Assembly: GCA_041619555.1 (NCBI GenBank) | Contig: JBFKDQ010000003.1 | Coordinates: forward strand, 47,357-111,356 | Reading direction: 5' to 3' | Length of the DNA stretch: 64,000 nt | DNA from: Oceanococcus sp041619555 | GTDB lineage: Bacteria; Pseudomonadota; Gammaproteobacteria; Nevskiales; Oceanococcaceae | Part shown: piece after piece, positions 1-9,101 of the stretch | How positions within the stretch are numbered: position 1 is the first letter of the stretch | Layout: every line of letters begins with the position of its first letter | Made by a program: the position numbers and the translations under genes | Notes under the pieces: model-generated | What the model was told of the DNA's origin: nothing | What the model saw: only the letters and a program-made list of their open reading frames with translations | Database searches by the model: none

Positions 1-1101
1 CTGGAACTGGGGCTGGGTTTCCGGTTTGATGATTATTCAACCGTTGGCAGCAACGAGGTGGTGCAGGCCAATCTGCTGTGGCAGCCGGTTTCCTCGGTGA
101 TCGTCCGGGCGAGCTATGCGGAAGTCTTCCGCGAGCCCAGCATCTTCGAATTGTTTGCGCCGCAGGGTGACAACTTCCCGGAATATGTTGATCCCTGTTC
201 GAACAGCAATATCGATGATGCCAACGAAAACCCCTACGCCGCTTTGACGCCGGAGCAGCAGCAGCGCTGCCACGACGATGGCGTGCCGGTTGGTGGGTAC
301 TTCCAGTCCAATATCCAGCCGCGCGGCCGGATCGGTGGCAATCCGAACGTGAGACCTGAACAGGGCGACACCTTCAATGTCGGCCTGGTCTGGGATCCGG
401 AGTTCGTGCCGGGTGGTTCGGTTACCCTGGATTACTTCTCGATTGAACTGGAGGATGCGATCACCAATATCGCTGAGGAGTCCATCGTGAAGCTGTGCAT
501 CGAGGACGGCGATGCGGCCAGCTGTGCATTGACCACGCGATTCGATGACGGCCAGATTGATTCGGTCGTGGCGCTGAACCAGAACATCGGCAAGGAAACC
601 GCCACGGGCTGGGATCTGGCCTTCAATCATCGGCTCAATGGTGATTTCGGCGAGTTGAGCTCACGTCTGCTCATCACCAAGCTGGATGAGCGTGCCTCCA
701 CGGTGCTCAATACCCTGGATACGGTGGGCAAGTTCAACGGTGGTGAGAACGGCTTTACCCGCGGCGTGTATCCGGAGTACAAGGCCAATTTCATTCTTGA
801 CTGGAGTCGTGATCGCCTTGGCGCTTCGCTGAACATCGATTACATCGGCAGCGTGGATGAAGTGCTGGATGATGATGATCCGGCCGCGGTGCTTTCGCGC
901 GAAGTGGAATCGGTGTACTACCTGGATGGCGCAATTCGCTACAACGTGACCAACGACGCGCTGGTGACCTTCGGCATCAATAACATCCTGGATGAGGATG
1001 CACCGTTTGTGGCCGGCGAGTTCAATGCCCAGACCGACACCGACACTTATCGCGTACTGGGTCGGCAGTTCTATCTGAGCACCCGTCTGAACTTCAACTA
1101 G
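1..1101 (+). CDS. TonB-dependent receptor, C-terminal part (5' end outside window)
   Basis: The reading frame is open from base 1 and ends at a TAG at 1099-1101, so this is the C-terminal ~366 residues of an outer-membrane receptor. Alternating beta-strand/loop composition, the early barrel phrase VIVRASYAEVFREPSIFELF, a Cys-containing loop (DPCSNS), a VRPEQGDTFNVGLVWDP-type strand and an ending in an aromatic-rich strand (FYLSTRLNFN) are typical of TonB-dependent barrels. The plug domain and TonB box lie upstream of the window. It would import a large substrate, such as a siderophore or oligomeric nutrient, using energy from TonB-ExbBD. The substrate cannot be read from this part. A strong terminator follows, so it is transcribed separately from the next receptor gene. 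Confidence 0.88.
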   Translation: MELGLGFRFDDYSTVGSNEVVQANLLWQPVSSVIVRASYAEVFREPSIFELFAPQGDNFPEYVDPCSNSNIDDANENPYAALTPEQQQRCHDDGVPVGGYFQSNIQPRGRIGGNPNVRPEQGDTFNVGLVWDPEFVPGGSVTLDYFSIELEDAITNIAEESIVKLCIEDGDAASCALTTRFDDGQIDSVVALNQNIGKETATGWDLAFNHRLNGDFGELSSRLLITKLDERASTVLNTLDTVGKFNGGENGFTRGVYPEYKANFILDWSRDRLGASLNIDYIGSVDEVLDDDDPAAVLSREVESVYYLDGAIRYNVTNDALVTFGINNILDEDAPFVAGEFNAQTDTDTYRVLGRQFYLSTRLNFN

Positions 1102-1134
1102 ATTCCGGTTCCCGGAAACACCTTGAAAACGAAG

Positions 1135-1162
1135 CCCCGGCGCGCGCCGGGGTTTTTTTTTT
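1135..1162 (+). terminator. Rho-independent terminator of first receptor gene
   Basis: A perfect GC stem (CCCCGGCGC / GCGCCGGGG, 1135-1152) is followed by a run of ten T at 1153-1162, 34 bases after the receptor stop codon. Confidence 0.9.
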
Positions 1163-1466
1163 GAACCAGGCCAGCCACTTGCAAATGAACCGTGAGAAAT
1201 TCCGGTCTTGCCGAGCGATCTCAGCTGATGGGGCCAGCCGTTCGCCTTGCAGGCCGCACGCGTGCTGATTCCGCTTTGGCCCGGACTCGTGCAAGTCGTG
1301 TACGTTTTTGGGGCAAGGGCATGTCGCCGAGCCCGACTGCGTATTTTCGAACGGCGAGCCGCATCTCTGCAATGACTTGAAAATTGGGGGTCAGCACAAT
1401 TTGCTTTTGCGCCTTGCTCCGCACAAATGGTAGTGTTAGCCGTTTTTAGACCTTGGGGAAAAAGGG
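1163..1466. other. Intergenic region upstream of second receptor gene
   Basis: About 300 bases without a credible gene; the short frames here have no ribosome-binding site or recognisable product. It must hold the promoter of the receptor gene at 1467. I see AT-richer sequence from about 1375 to 1460 but no clear -35/-10 pair. No Fur-like palindrome was recognised. Confidence 0.5.
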
Positions 1467-4433
1467 ATGATCAAGGATCACTCGGCGTCTGTTGTCAGAC
1501 TGCCGCGTTTGGGGTGGATGAGCCTGGCTGCGGCGTTTTTGGTCGCGCCTGCTTTTGCTCAATCCGATGTCGAATCATTACAGATCGAGACGGCGGGGGA
1601 AGCCGAATCCGCTTCTGAGGCTGCAGTGGAGCTGGGCGCCGTCCAGGTCACCGGCTCACGTATCAAGCAGGCCAATCTGACCAGCTCCAGTCCGGTGACG
1701 ATCGTTAACGACACCGAAATCAAGTATCAGGGTACGGTCCGTGTCGAAGACCTGATCAATAGCTTGCCGCAGGCTTTCGCCGATCAGGGTGGCAACCTGT
1801 CCAATGGCGCGACGGGTACGGCCACGGTGAATCTGCGCAACCTCGGTTCCGAGCGCACGCTGGTTCTGGTCAATGGCAAGCGCATGAATGCCGGCGATCC
1901 CCGCGAACTGGCGCCCGACCTGAACACCATTCCGGCGGCGCTGATTGATCGGGTGGAAATCGTCACGGGTGGCGCCTCGGCCGTGTACGGCTCCGATGCC
2001 GTGGCCGGGGTGGTCAACTTCATCATGAAGAAGGATTTCGAGGGTGTGCAGCTCGACTACCAGCACAACTTCTACATGCATGAAAATGACAATGGTCCGG
2101 CGCAGGCGCGTCTGAATGACGCTGGTTTCGCCGTGCCCAGTCGCAGTGTCACCGATGGCCAGGGCGATACCCTGAGCATCACCATCGGCTCGAACTCCGC
2201 AGATGGTCTGGGCAATTCGACCTTCTACACCATCTTCCGCAATTTGAATGCACTGCCGCAGTCCGAGCGTGACTTCAGTGCTTGTGCGGTGGGTGGGGCC
2301 GATCAGGCCTGCATCGGTTCCGGCACGACCTTCCCGACCCATTTCCTGGCTTTCAATCAGGATTTCTCCGCCGTGAGCAATCTGATCATTGACAGCACCA
2401 CCGGCAACACCTTGCGTCCCTTTAACGGGGCCACCGACACCTTCAATTTTGCGCCCTTCAATTATTACCAGCGCAACAATGAAAACATCACCGCCGGCGC
2501 CATGTTCTCGCGTGAGATCAATGAAACCACGATGGCTTACGCCAATGTGAGCTTCACCGAGGACAAAACCAATGGCGTGATCGCGCCCTCCGGCGTGTTC
2601 GGGACCGTGTCGCAGTTGCAGTGTGACAATCCACTGCTGTCGGATGATCAGCGTCAGCAGATCTGTACCGATCTGGGCTATGGCCCGACCGATACCGCCA
2701 ATGTCTTCCTGCTGCGTCGTAACGTGGAAGGCGGAGCCCGGGATGACAACCTGACCCATCAGAGCCTGCGTACGATCATGGGCCTGGAAGGTGAGTTCGA
2801 CTACATGGGGGCCTGGTCCTATGACGTGTTTTCGCAATTCTCGCGGGCGCGTCTGAACCAGATCTATCGCAATGACATGTCGATCACCCGCCAGAATCGC
2901 GCCATTGATGCGGTCGAAGATGCCGATGGCAATATCGTTTGCCGCTCGGTGGTGGATGGCTCCGACCCGAACTGCGTGGTCTACAACATCTTCGACACCA
3001 ACGTCGCCGTGGATCAGGCCGCCCTGGACTACATCCAGGTGCCGGGCCTGCTGTCCGGCAGCACGGAACAGAAGATCCTCGGTGCGACCGTTACCGGTAC
3101 CCTGGATGATGTCTTCGTGCCGGGCTCCGCCCAGCCAATCGGCGTCGCCCTGGGTGTGGAGCGGCGCAGTGAAGAAGCGGTCTTCGAAACCGATCTGGCT
3201 TTCCGCACCGGTGACCTGGCCGGTCAGGGTGGCGCAACGGTCGGTACCGGCGGTGAATACGACCTGTTCGAAGTGTTCGCCGAAGCCCGTCTGCCACTGC
3301 TGCAGGATCGTCAGTGGGTCTACGACCTGAACCTGGATCTGGGCTATCGTTTCTCCGACTACAGTTCGACGTCTTCCACTCACACCTACAAGGCGCAGGT
3401 GAACTGGTCCTTGAATCCGGACGTCAATGTGCGTGGTGGCTACAACCGTGCGGTACGCGCACCAAACATCCTGGAACTGTCGACCCCAACCTCGGTGAAT
3501 CTGGCCGGCAATACGGATCCTTGCTCGGGTGATACCCCGGATGCGACGGCTGAAGAGTGTGCGAACGATCCCGTCATCGCGCAGCGGCCTGAACTGTATG
3601 GCAACATCACGCCGAACCCGGCCAACCAGTACAACGGCCTGTATGGTTCCTCGCCCAGCCTGGAGCCGGAAGAAGCCGATACCTACACGATTGGTTTCGT
3701 GTACACGCCCTCCTATGTCAAGAATCTGAGCCTGACGCTGGATTACTACGACATCGACGTGTCGGGCCGGATTGGCTCCTATGGCGCCGATACCGTGCTG
3801 CGTGAGTGCTATGAGAATGGCAACCTCTGCGATCTGATCACCCGTGATCCCGATACCGGGAGTCTCTGGCTGGCACCGACGGGCTATGTAGACGTGCAGA
3901 CCCTTAATACCGGCTCCATCCAGGTCAAGGGTGTCGATCTGAACGTCAACTACCGTTACGATCTGAACGACTACGGCATGCTGAACCTGGAACTGGTGGG
4001 TGCCTACAACCTGTCGGAGAGTGTCCAGCCAATTCCTGGTGGCGAATCTTTCAAGTGTGAAGGGCGTTATGGTCTGGAGTGTGGTGTGCCGAAGCCGGAC
4101 TGGAGGCACAAGTTCCGTGCGCGCTGGTTGACACCGTACAACGGCATCGAAACCAGCCTGGCCTGGCGTTTCATCGGCAGTGTCAAGGCGGATGAAGCCA
4201 GTGATGCGCCCGAAGCTGAACAGACCCTGTCGTCCTACAGCTACATTGATGTGGCCGCGACCATTCCGTATGACCGCTTCAGCTTCCGCGTCGGCATGAG
4301 CAACCTGCTGGACAAGGATCCGCCGGTCATCGGTGATGCGCTTCCTGGTGTGGTCGGCAACGGCAACACCTTCCCGCAGATCTATGACAGCCTGGGCCGT
4401 TATGTCTTCTTGGGCGTGACCGCCGACTTCTGA
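1467..4433 (+). CDS. TonB-dependent receptor, full length (988 aa)
   Basis: An outer-membrane, TonB-energised importer. Residues 1-32 form a signal peptide (hydrophobic AAAFLVAPAFA, then Q). A plug domain follows: ELGAVQVTGSRIKQAN at the TonB-box region, then RVEDLINSLPQAF, TATVNLRNLGSERTLVLVNG and VERVEIVTGGASAVYGSDAVAGVVNF-like elements near residues 60-185. The rest is a large barrel ending in an aromatic strand (YVFLGVTADF). Cys pairs in long extracellular loops (DPCSG, ECANDP) resemble those in the preceding partial receptor, so the two may be paralogues. The length is usual for large gammaproteobacterial receptors. The ATG is preceded by a purine-rich GGGGAAAAAGGG. Substrate unknown. 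Confidence 0.92.
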   Translation: MIKDHSASVVRLPRLGWMSLAAAFLVAPAFAQSDVESLQIETAGEAESASEAAVELGAVQVTGSRIKQANLTSSSPVTIVNDTEIKYQGTVRVEDLINSLPQAFADQGGNLSNGATGTATVNLRNLGSERTLVLVNGKRMNAGDPRELAPDLNTIPAALIDRVEIVTGGASAVYGSDAVAGVVNFIMKKDFEGVQLDYQHNFYMHENDNGPAQARLNDAGFAVPSRSVTDGQGDTLSITIGSNSADGLGNSTFYTIFRNLNALPQSERDFSACAVGGADQACIGSGTTFPTHFLAFNQDFSAVSNLIIDSTTGNTLRPFNGATDTFNFAPFNYYQRNNENITAGAMFSREINETTMAYANVSFTEDKTNGVIAPSGVFGTVSQLQCDNPLLSDDQRQQICTDLGYGPTDTANVFLLRRNVEGGARDDNLTHQSLRTIMGLEGEFDYMGAWSYDVFSQFSRARLNQIYRNDMSITRQNRAIDAVEDADGNIVCRSVVDGSDPNCVVYNIFDTNVAVDQAALDYIQVPGLLSGSTEQKILGATVTGTLDDVFVPGSAQPIGVALGVERRSEEAVFETDLAFRTGDLAGQGGATVGTGGEYDLFEVFAEARLPLLQDRQWVYDLNLDLGYRFSDYSSTSSTHTYKAQVNWSLNPDVNVRGGYNRAVRAPNILELSTPTSVNLAGNTDPCSGDTPDATAEECANDPVIAQRPELYGNITPNPANQYNGLYGSSPSLEPEEADTYTIGFVYTPSYVKNLSLTLDYYDIDVSGRIGSYGADTVLRECYENGNLCDLITRDPDTGSLWLAPTGYVDVQTLNTGSIQVKGVDLNVNYRYDLNDYGMLNLELVGAYNLSESVQPIPGGESFKCEGRYGLECGVPKPDWRHKFRARWLTPYNGIETSLAWRFIGSVKADEASDAPEAEQTLSSYSYIDVAATIPYDRFSFRVGMSNLLDKDPPVIGDALPGVVGNGNTFPQIYDSLGRYVFLGVTADF

Positions 4434-4458
4434 TTCCTGATCAGGATATTGAAATCAA

Positions 4459-4488
4459 CAACGCCCCTTGATTGGGGCGTTGTTTTTT
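4459..4488 (+). terminator. Rho-independent terminator after second receptor gene
   Basis: Stem CAACGCCCC / GGGGCGTTG with loop TTGATT, then six T (4483-4488), 26 bases after the stop codon. It lies between convergent genes. Confidence 0.9.
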
Positions 4489-4522
4489 CCGGCGAAGCTT
4501 AGATTTTCTGGCAGCGCGGCAC

Positions 4523-5152
4523 CTAAAGGTCGCGTTCGTGCTTGCCCAACAAGGAGCCTGAAATGATCATGCGGATAATGACCACCATCTCCGCCGCGGT
4601 CTGTTCCCGCTGTGTTGCGCTCTGATCCATTGCCGTGCCCCCGAGGGCGAAAATCAGCCGGGTAATGGCCTTGGCCACCAGTTGCGGCTGTTGTATCGGT
4701 CGCCCTGCAGCCGCGGAACGATGGACCAGATCTTCGCGTAGCTCATCTTCGAAATAGTGTAATTGACGTTCGATGGCCTGCTTGAAGGCGGTCGAGCCTG
4801 CACTGCCTTCGCGCAGCAAAAGATGCAGGTGCTTCTCGTCCGCCTCGAGCTGCTCCATGAACGTCTCGACCGAACTCACGATCGCGCTTTTTTCCGAACT
4901 CACCCGGTTGCGTGCCTCCCTCACAATGGTGCGTAGGGCGCCGCCGGCCTGCTCGATCAGGGCCACGGCGAGTTCGTCAATGTCCCTGAAATGGCGGTAA
5001 AAACTGTTGGGCGCGATGCCGGCGGCACGCGCGACCTCGCGCAGACCCAGCGTGGATACGCTGCGGTTCGGTCCCAGCAAACGGCTCGCCGCATCGAGAA
5101 GCTGTTCGCGGTCTATGGGGGTCTTGCTTCGCGGTGTGGAAGAAACGGCCAC
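4523..5152 (-). CDS. fabR: TetR-family repressor, FabR-like (209 aa)
   Basis: The N-terminal TetR helix-turn-helix (residues ~15-62) contains LREVARAAGIAPNSFYRHF, almost the same as the recognition region of E. coli FabR, a repressor of unsaturated fatty-acid synthesis genes. The middle part (FMEQLEADEKHLHLLLREGSAG) and the tail also follow FabR in length and pattern. It probably adjusts membrane fluidity by sensing unsaturated acyl thioesters. No fabA, fabB or desaturase gene lies in the window, so its targets are elsewhere. The best start is a GTG at 5150-5152; no in-frame ATG occurs before the HTH. Function is inferred from family similarity. Confidence 0.8.
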   Translation of the reverse strand: MAVSSTPRSKTPIDREQLLDAASRLLGPNRSVSTLGLREVARAAGIAPNSFYRHFRDIDELAVALIEQAGGALRTIVREARNRVSSEKSAIVSSVETFMEQLEADEKHLHLLLREGSAGSTAFKQAIERQLHYFEDELREDLVHRSAAAGRPIQQPQLVAKAITRLIFALGGTAMDQSATQREQTAAEMVVIIRMIISGSLLGKHERDL

Positions 5153-5264
5153 TGTACTTGTCGTTTGAATTCAGCCGGCAACTTTACACCATGGATGAGG
5201 GGCGTGAACCATTCGTGATGCTGGCCGGTCCTGGATGCGGAGCCCGCGCAGGGCCCTGATCGGC

Positions 5265-6494
5265 CTAGTCGCCCTGATGCAATCGATGCCACTGTTGGAC
5301 CCAAGGGATGACCTTGTCGGCTGGCAGTGGGGGGCTGATGAGGAAACCCTGGGCGATGTCGCAGCCCGCTTTTTGCAATACCTTCCATTCCGCCAGGGTC
5401 TGCACGCCTTCGGCCACCACCAGCATGCCCAGTTCGTGGCCGAGTTGAATGCTGTTGCTGACGATGCTCCGTAGGTCGGGGTCGCGCGTGAAACCCTTGA
5501 CGAAGCCCTGATCGATCTTCAGCTCGGTAAACGGCATGCTGCGCAGTCGGGTCAGACCGGAGTCCCCGGTGCCGAAATCATCGATCGACAGGCCGAAGCC
5601 TTTCATGCGGAAACGACTCATCACGTCGAACAGTTCCGCGCCGGTCTTCAGCTGCGACTCGGTCAGCTCGATGGTGATTCTGGAGGTCGGCACGCCCCGG
5701 TTGTTGGCGATCGCTTGCAGATGTTCCGGCAGATCGAGCTTGCTCAGGATGTTGGCCGAGAAGTTAATGGAGAGATTGAAATCAAACCCCAGGCGTGACC
5801 AAAGTCCCAGCTGACGCAGACTGGCTTCGATCATCAGATGGGATAGACGGTGGATCTGGCCGGTTGATTCGGACAGGCCTATGAATTCGGATGGCGATAC
5901 GATCTGCCCCTGGCGGTTGCTCATCCGCACCAGGGCCTCGAAGCCCAGCACCCGGCGGTCGGAAATCCGCACCTGGGGTTGATAGTAGACATGCACGCGG
6001 CGTGCATGCAGGGCCTCGGTGAACTCATCTTGATCAAAATGCTCATCGGTTGGGGGCTGCAGTTCATCTCCACAGGGACGGTAATTCTGCAAGGCCTCGA
6101 GGAGCTCGTCCTCCTGGAATGGCTTGCCCAGGGTGCCGAGCACCGTGAGGCCACGCTCCCGCGCCATCTGGGCGACGCTAAAGCGCAGACGGGGCTCTAA
6201 GGAGGAGATCGGAACGATCGCCAGGTCATGGCTTTGCTGGGCGAGTGTGCGCAGCAGTTCGACCCCGTCCATGCCGGGCATGGCGAGATCACAGAACAGG
6301 ATGTCTGCCGGTTCTTCCAGCAAGCAGCGCAACGCGGCATTGCCGTCTTGCGCCAGCCGGACATCTCGAATGCCCAGTTGGCGCAGCATCGCTTTCAGGT
6401 AGTCCCGAATGGCCTGGGAATCGTCCGCGATCAGGTAGCGACGCTCACACAGGCAGTTCAGGCTGGCAGCACTGAGTTTTACGGATCCAGGCAT
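5265..6494 (-). CDS. Response regulator with EAL domain (REC-EAL, c-di-GMP phosphodiesterase)
   Basis: 409 aa. A receiver domain (residues ~18-135) has the phospho-acceptor Asp69 in FCDLAMPGMDG and acidic residues in IADDSQ. An EAL domain (~150-405) retains EALVRM, NFS, ELTES, the DDFGTG metal site, LKID and VAEGVQT, so every commonly scored catalytic motif is present. It should therefore hydrolyse c-di-GMP to pGpG, with activity set by phosphorylation. No histidine kinase is adjacent, so it is an orphan regulator. It lies 94 bases downstream of mlaA on the same strand but is functionally unrelated to that cluster. Confidence 0.9.
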   Translation of the reverse strand: MPGSVKLSAASLNCLCERRYLIADDSQAIRDYLKAMLRQLGIRDVRLAQDGNAALRCLLEEPADILFCDLAMPGMDGVELLRTLAQQSHDLAIVPISSLEPRLRFSVAQMARERGLTVLGTLGKPFQEDELLEALQNYRPCGDELQPPTDEHFDQDEFTEALHARRVHVYYQPQVRISDRRVLGFEALVRMSNRQGQIVSPSEFIGLSESTGQIHRLSHLMIEASLRQLGLWSRLGFDFNLSINFSANILSKLDLPEHLQAIANNRGVPTSRITIELTESQLKTGAELFDVMSRFRMKGFGLSIDDFGTGDSGLTRLRSMPFTELKIDQGFVKGFTRDPDLRSIVSNSIQLGHELGMLVVAEGVQTLAEWKVLQKAGCDIAQGFLISPPLPADKVIPWVQQWHRLHQGD

Positions 6495-6588
6495 CGCGGC
6501 AGCACAGAGTCGGATTCAGTACAAGATCGTAGTTTTCCGCGCGCGAATAAAATGCAAAGGACGGATGCTGGCGCAGGCCTGTGGAGGC

Positions 6589-7302
6589 TCAGAAATCGTC
6601 GAACTCGAACTCGGGTTCTTCCAGCGGTGGACGGCCGTCATGCTGGGCGGACCAGCGCGATTGCAGATAAGAACTGCGGACAAAAGCGTAAGGGTCGAGC
6701 TGACCTTGTAACAGGGCGTCGGCATTCAGCAATTGGGCACGGAACTGGATCGCATCCAGCAGGGACAGGCTCCAACCCAGCGGCGGATTGTCGAGGTCAT
6801 AGGTCGGGCTTAGAGGGATCGCCGCAAGACGGCCGAGCAGATCGCGGTTGGTCGTCGGTCCCAGGAAGGGCAGCATCAGATACCAGCCTTCGCCGATGCC
6901 CCAGCGGCCGAAGGTCTGGCCGAAATCCTCGTTGTGTTCTGCCAGGCCCCAGTAGCTCGCTACGTCGATGAGACCGCCAAGGCCGATGCTGGTGTTGATC
7001 AGAAAACGTCCGAAATCGCGAGAGCCGCGGGCCGGTTTGCCCTGCAGGAATTGATTCAGAATCGTGATCGGATAGGTCAGATTGCTGAAGAAATTGTTGA
7101 TGCCGGTGCGGGCGAAGCCTGGAACGGTTTTGCGATAGCCCTTGGCCACCGGTCGAACCACATAGCGGTCGGCGGTGGAATTGAAGGCGTAGATGCCGCG
7201 ATTCAATGGCTCCAGCGGGTCAGCCGGGTCGTGGCTAGGGCGGTGGGCACAGGCGCCCAGCAGACAGACGGCCAGCAGGAGCAGGGTGCGCAGCCGAATC
7301 AT
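6589..7302 (-). CDS. mlaA: MlaA outer-membrane lipoprotein (phospholipid retrograde transport)
   Basis: MlaA (VacJ) removes mislocalised phospholipids from the outer leaflet of the outer membrane and hands them to MlaC. The chosen ATG at 7302 gives a clean lipoprotein signal (MIRLRTLLLLAVCLLGAC, Cys18 acylated). The frame stays open further upstream to 7443, but that would put 47 polar residues before the signal. Family motifs: DPLEPLNRGIYAFN, NLTYPITILNQFLQG, FLINTSIGLGGLIDVAS and FGQTFGRWGIGEGWYLMLP. The tail is acidic (EEPEFEFDDF). It follows mlaC with a 216-base gap. The mlaFEDB transporter genes are absent from the window. Confidence 0.93.
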   Translation of the reverse strand: MIRLRTLLLLAVCLLGACAHRPSHDPADPLEPLNRGIYAFNSTADRYVVRPVAKGYRKTVPGFARTGINNFFSNLTYPITILNQFLQGKPARGSRDFGRFLINTSIGLGGLIDVASYWGLAEHNEDFGQTFGRWGIGEGWYLMLPFLGPTTNRDLLGRLAAIPLSPTYDLDNPPLGWSLSLLDAIQFRAQLLNADALLQGQLDPYAFVRSSYLQSRWSAQHDGRPPLEEPEFEFDDF

Positions 7303-7518
7303 TCGAACGCAAGGGTCGAGGCTTGCAGCCCGTCTCAGCTGCGTTGGTTGAGGCGCCGAGAGGGCATTCATGGTGTTCTGATCGTCTTTCTCAATGTGAA
7401 TCACATGGATGATCGGTGCGTGGAGCGCTGGGGTCTGCGCCACACTGCCGCGGCGGTCGTGGTTTCACGCCGCTCGCCCGTGGTGGCCCCAGACTTTGCG
7501 GCGGACTGACAACATCGA

Positions 7519-8178
7519 CTAGCCAGCGATCTGTGCCTCCAGCTTGGCGATCAGGCCGTCCAGGCCGCCGCGCTGGATTTCGGCAGCGTAGGTGCCGCGG
7601 TAATTGGTCACGAGACTTACGCTGTCGACGACCACGTCATAGACCAGCCAGCGATCATTCAATTGCCGCATGCGGTACTGCATGGTGATGGGGGCGGAAC
7701 CTGAGGCCGAGATGGTTGAAACCACGGTGGCGCGGCCCGGCTTGGAGCCCAGATCAGCAGGACTGAAGCTGACCGTTTCGTTGCTGTATTGCAGCAGGGC
7801 ATTGCCATAGGTCTTGATCAGCAGGGTCTTGAAGCTGCTAAGGAAACGTTCCTGCTGTTTGTCAGAGGCGGTGGTCCATTCATTGCCGAGCACCAGGCGG
7901 CCCATTAAGGGAAAGTCGAAATGGGGTAGGACCACCTCGTCGACCATGCGATACAGCCGATCGGGTTCGGCCTTCAGGGCCTCGCGTTGAGTCTTGATGC
8001 GGGTAATCAGTTCCTGGGCGATGGCCTTGATCAGGCCGTCCGGAGACTTGAGCTGTTCCGCCGACGGTGTTCTGGCCGGCCTGTCCGACTGCGCCCAGCC
8101 CGTTGTGGCAAAGGCCAGTGACAGCAGCAGGCCAGGCAGAACAAGACGCGACATGCTCAGCAAGTAGGTGTTCATCAT
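7519..8178 (-). CDS. mlaC: MlaC periplasmic phospholipid-binding protein
   Basis: 219 aa with a Sec signal peptide (LVLPGLLLSLAFATTGWA, cleavage near residue 29). The mature part matches the MlaC/Ttg2D family: LYRMVDEVVLPHFDF, MGRLVLG, FKTLLIKTYGNAL, MQYRMRQLNDRWLVYDVVVDSVSLV and NYRGTYAAEIQRGGLDGLI. MlaC carries phospholipid between the MlaA-porin complex and the inner-membrane MlaFEDB transporter. Two adjacent ATG codons (8178, 8175) are possible starts. It precedes mlaA on the same strand and lies 45 bases after lipB. Confidence 0.93.
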   Translation of the reverse strand: MMNTYLLSMSRLVLPGLLLSLAFATTGWAQSDRPARTPSAEQLKSPDGLIKAIAQELITRIKTQREALKAEPDRLYRMVDEVVLPHFDFPLMGRLVLGNEWTTASDKQQERFLSSFKTLLIKTYGNALLQYSNETVSFSPADLGSKPGRATVVSTISASGSAPITMQYRMRQLNDRWLVYDVVVDSVSLVTNYRGTYAAEIQRGGLDGLIAKLEAQIAG

Positions 8179-8223
8179 TTCATGGACCGGATTTGAGCCG
8201 ATTATTACGCTGATTCTAACGCG

Positions 8224-8835
8224 TTAACCGGAGTTTGGCAGATTGAATGTGGTCTGGATGGCCTGTGCCAGGGCTTGGCCGGCCGCGAAAATTTCTGGTG
8301 CCGGAACATGGGCGCTGACCTGGGTCATGGGCAGGCCTGCAAAGCCACAGGGATTGATTCTGAAAAATGGCTCGAGGTTCATTTCAATATTCAGGGCCAG
8401 TCCGTGATAACAGCAGCCATGGCGAATTCTCAGGCCTAACGAAGCAATCTTGCTGCCGTTGACATAGACCCCGGGTGCCCCAGGCTTGCGCTGCGCCGTG
8501 ATCTGCAACTGGGCAAGATAATCGATGATGATCTGCTCCAGGCCGGTGACCAGAGCCTTCGGGCCGAGCTTCAGGCGCTTTAAATCCAGCAGGGGATAGA
8601 CCACGATCTGGCCGGGGCCATGGTAGGTAACCTGGCCGCCACGGTCGGTCTGGATCAGCGGGATGTCGCCCAAATCCAGCAGGTGCTCGGGTTTTCCGGC
8701 CAGTCCCTGGGTGAAGACCGGGGGGTGTTCAACCAGCCAGATCTCATCGCTCGTCCGGGCATCACGCCGGGTATTGAAGTCCTGCATGGCGTGGAAGACC
8801 TGCGCATAATCGAGGCGCCCGAGATGCTTGATCAC
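8224..8835 (-). CDS. lipB: LipB octanoyltransferase
   Basis: 203 aa. It transfers octanoyl from octanoyl-ACP to lipoyl domains, the first step of protein lipoylation. Signature motifs: VEHPPVFTQG, RGGQVTYHGPGQ (residues 65-76), GSKIASLGLRIRHG with catalytic Lys129, HGLALN, and NPCGFAG with catalytic Cys163. Length is normal for the family. Its start overlaps the ybeD end by four bases (ATGA), so the two are translationally coupled. The lipA gene that often follows lipB is not here; mlaC follows instead. Confidence 0.96.
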   Translation of the reverse strand: MIKHLGRLDYAQVFHAMQDFNTRRDARTSDEIWLVEHPPVFTQGLAGKPEHLLDLGDIPLIQTDRGGQVTYHGPGQIVVYPLLDLKRLKLGPKALVTGLEQIIIDYLAQLQITAQRKPGAPGVYVNGSKIASLGLRIRHGCCYHGLALNIEMNLEPFFRINPCGFAGLPMTQVSAHVPAPEIFAAGQALAQAIQTTFNLPNSG

Positions 8836-9101
8836 AGGCTGGTAACGATTCCCGGGACCGTTTGCAGGTCGGCATAGACCGATTCGATCTGGCTGGCGCT
8901 TTGCGCTTCGGCCTGCACGGTCAGCGCCACGTAACGTCCATTGCGACTGGCGCGTTGGTGAATGTCCACAATGCGTGCGTCCGCGCCAAGCGATTGGAGG
9001 ATGCTGAGACGGACCGCTTCAACCGACGCAGGCTGGCAGATCAGCTTGAACGGGTAGGTGCAGGGATAGTCCAGATCCTGCAGGGCCGAGTGCAGGGTCA
9101 T
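8832..9101 (-). CDS. ybeD: YbeD/DUF493 family small protein
   Basis: 89 aa, alpha/beta ferredoxin-like regulatory-domain size. YPCTYPFKLIC and RNGRYVALTV fit DUF493. In many gammaproteobacteria ybeD lies between dacA and lipB, as here, with four-base overlaps on both sides. Its biochemical role is not established; an ACT-like regulatory function has been suggested for the fold. Confidence 0.9.
   Translation of the reverse strand: MTLHSALQDLDYPCTYPFKLICQPASVEAVRLSILQSLGADARIVDIHQRASRNGRYVALTVQAEAQSASQIESVYADLQTVPGIVTSL

Noticed and set aside
1656..4109. Very long open frame (817 codons) on the minus strand opposite the second TonB receptor gene
   Set aside because: It is the antisense shadow of a GC-rich gene; the composition is low-complexity His/Arg/Val-rich with no family match, signal or ribosome-binding site.
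5953..6012. ATGCACGCGGCGTGCATG-like palindrome near 5990-6008
   Set aside because: It lies inside the REC-EAL coding sequence and encodes the HARRVHV region; there is no sign of a separate function.
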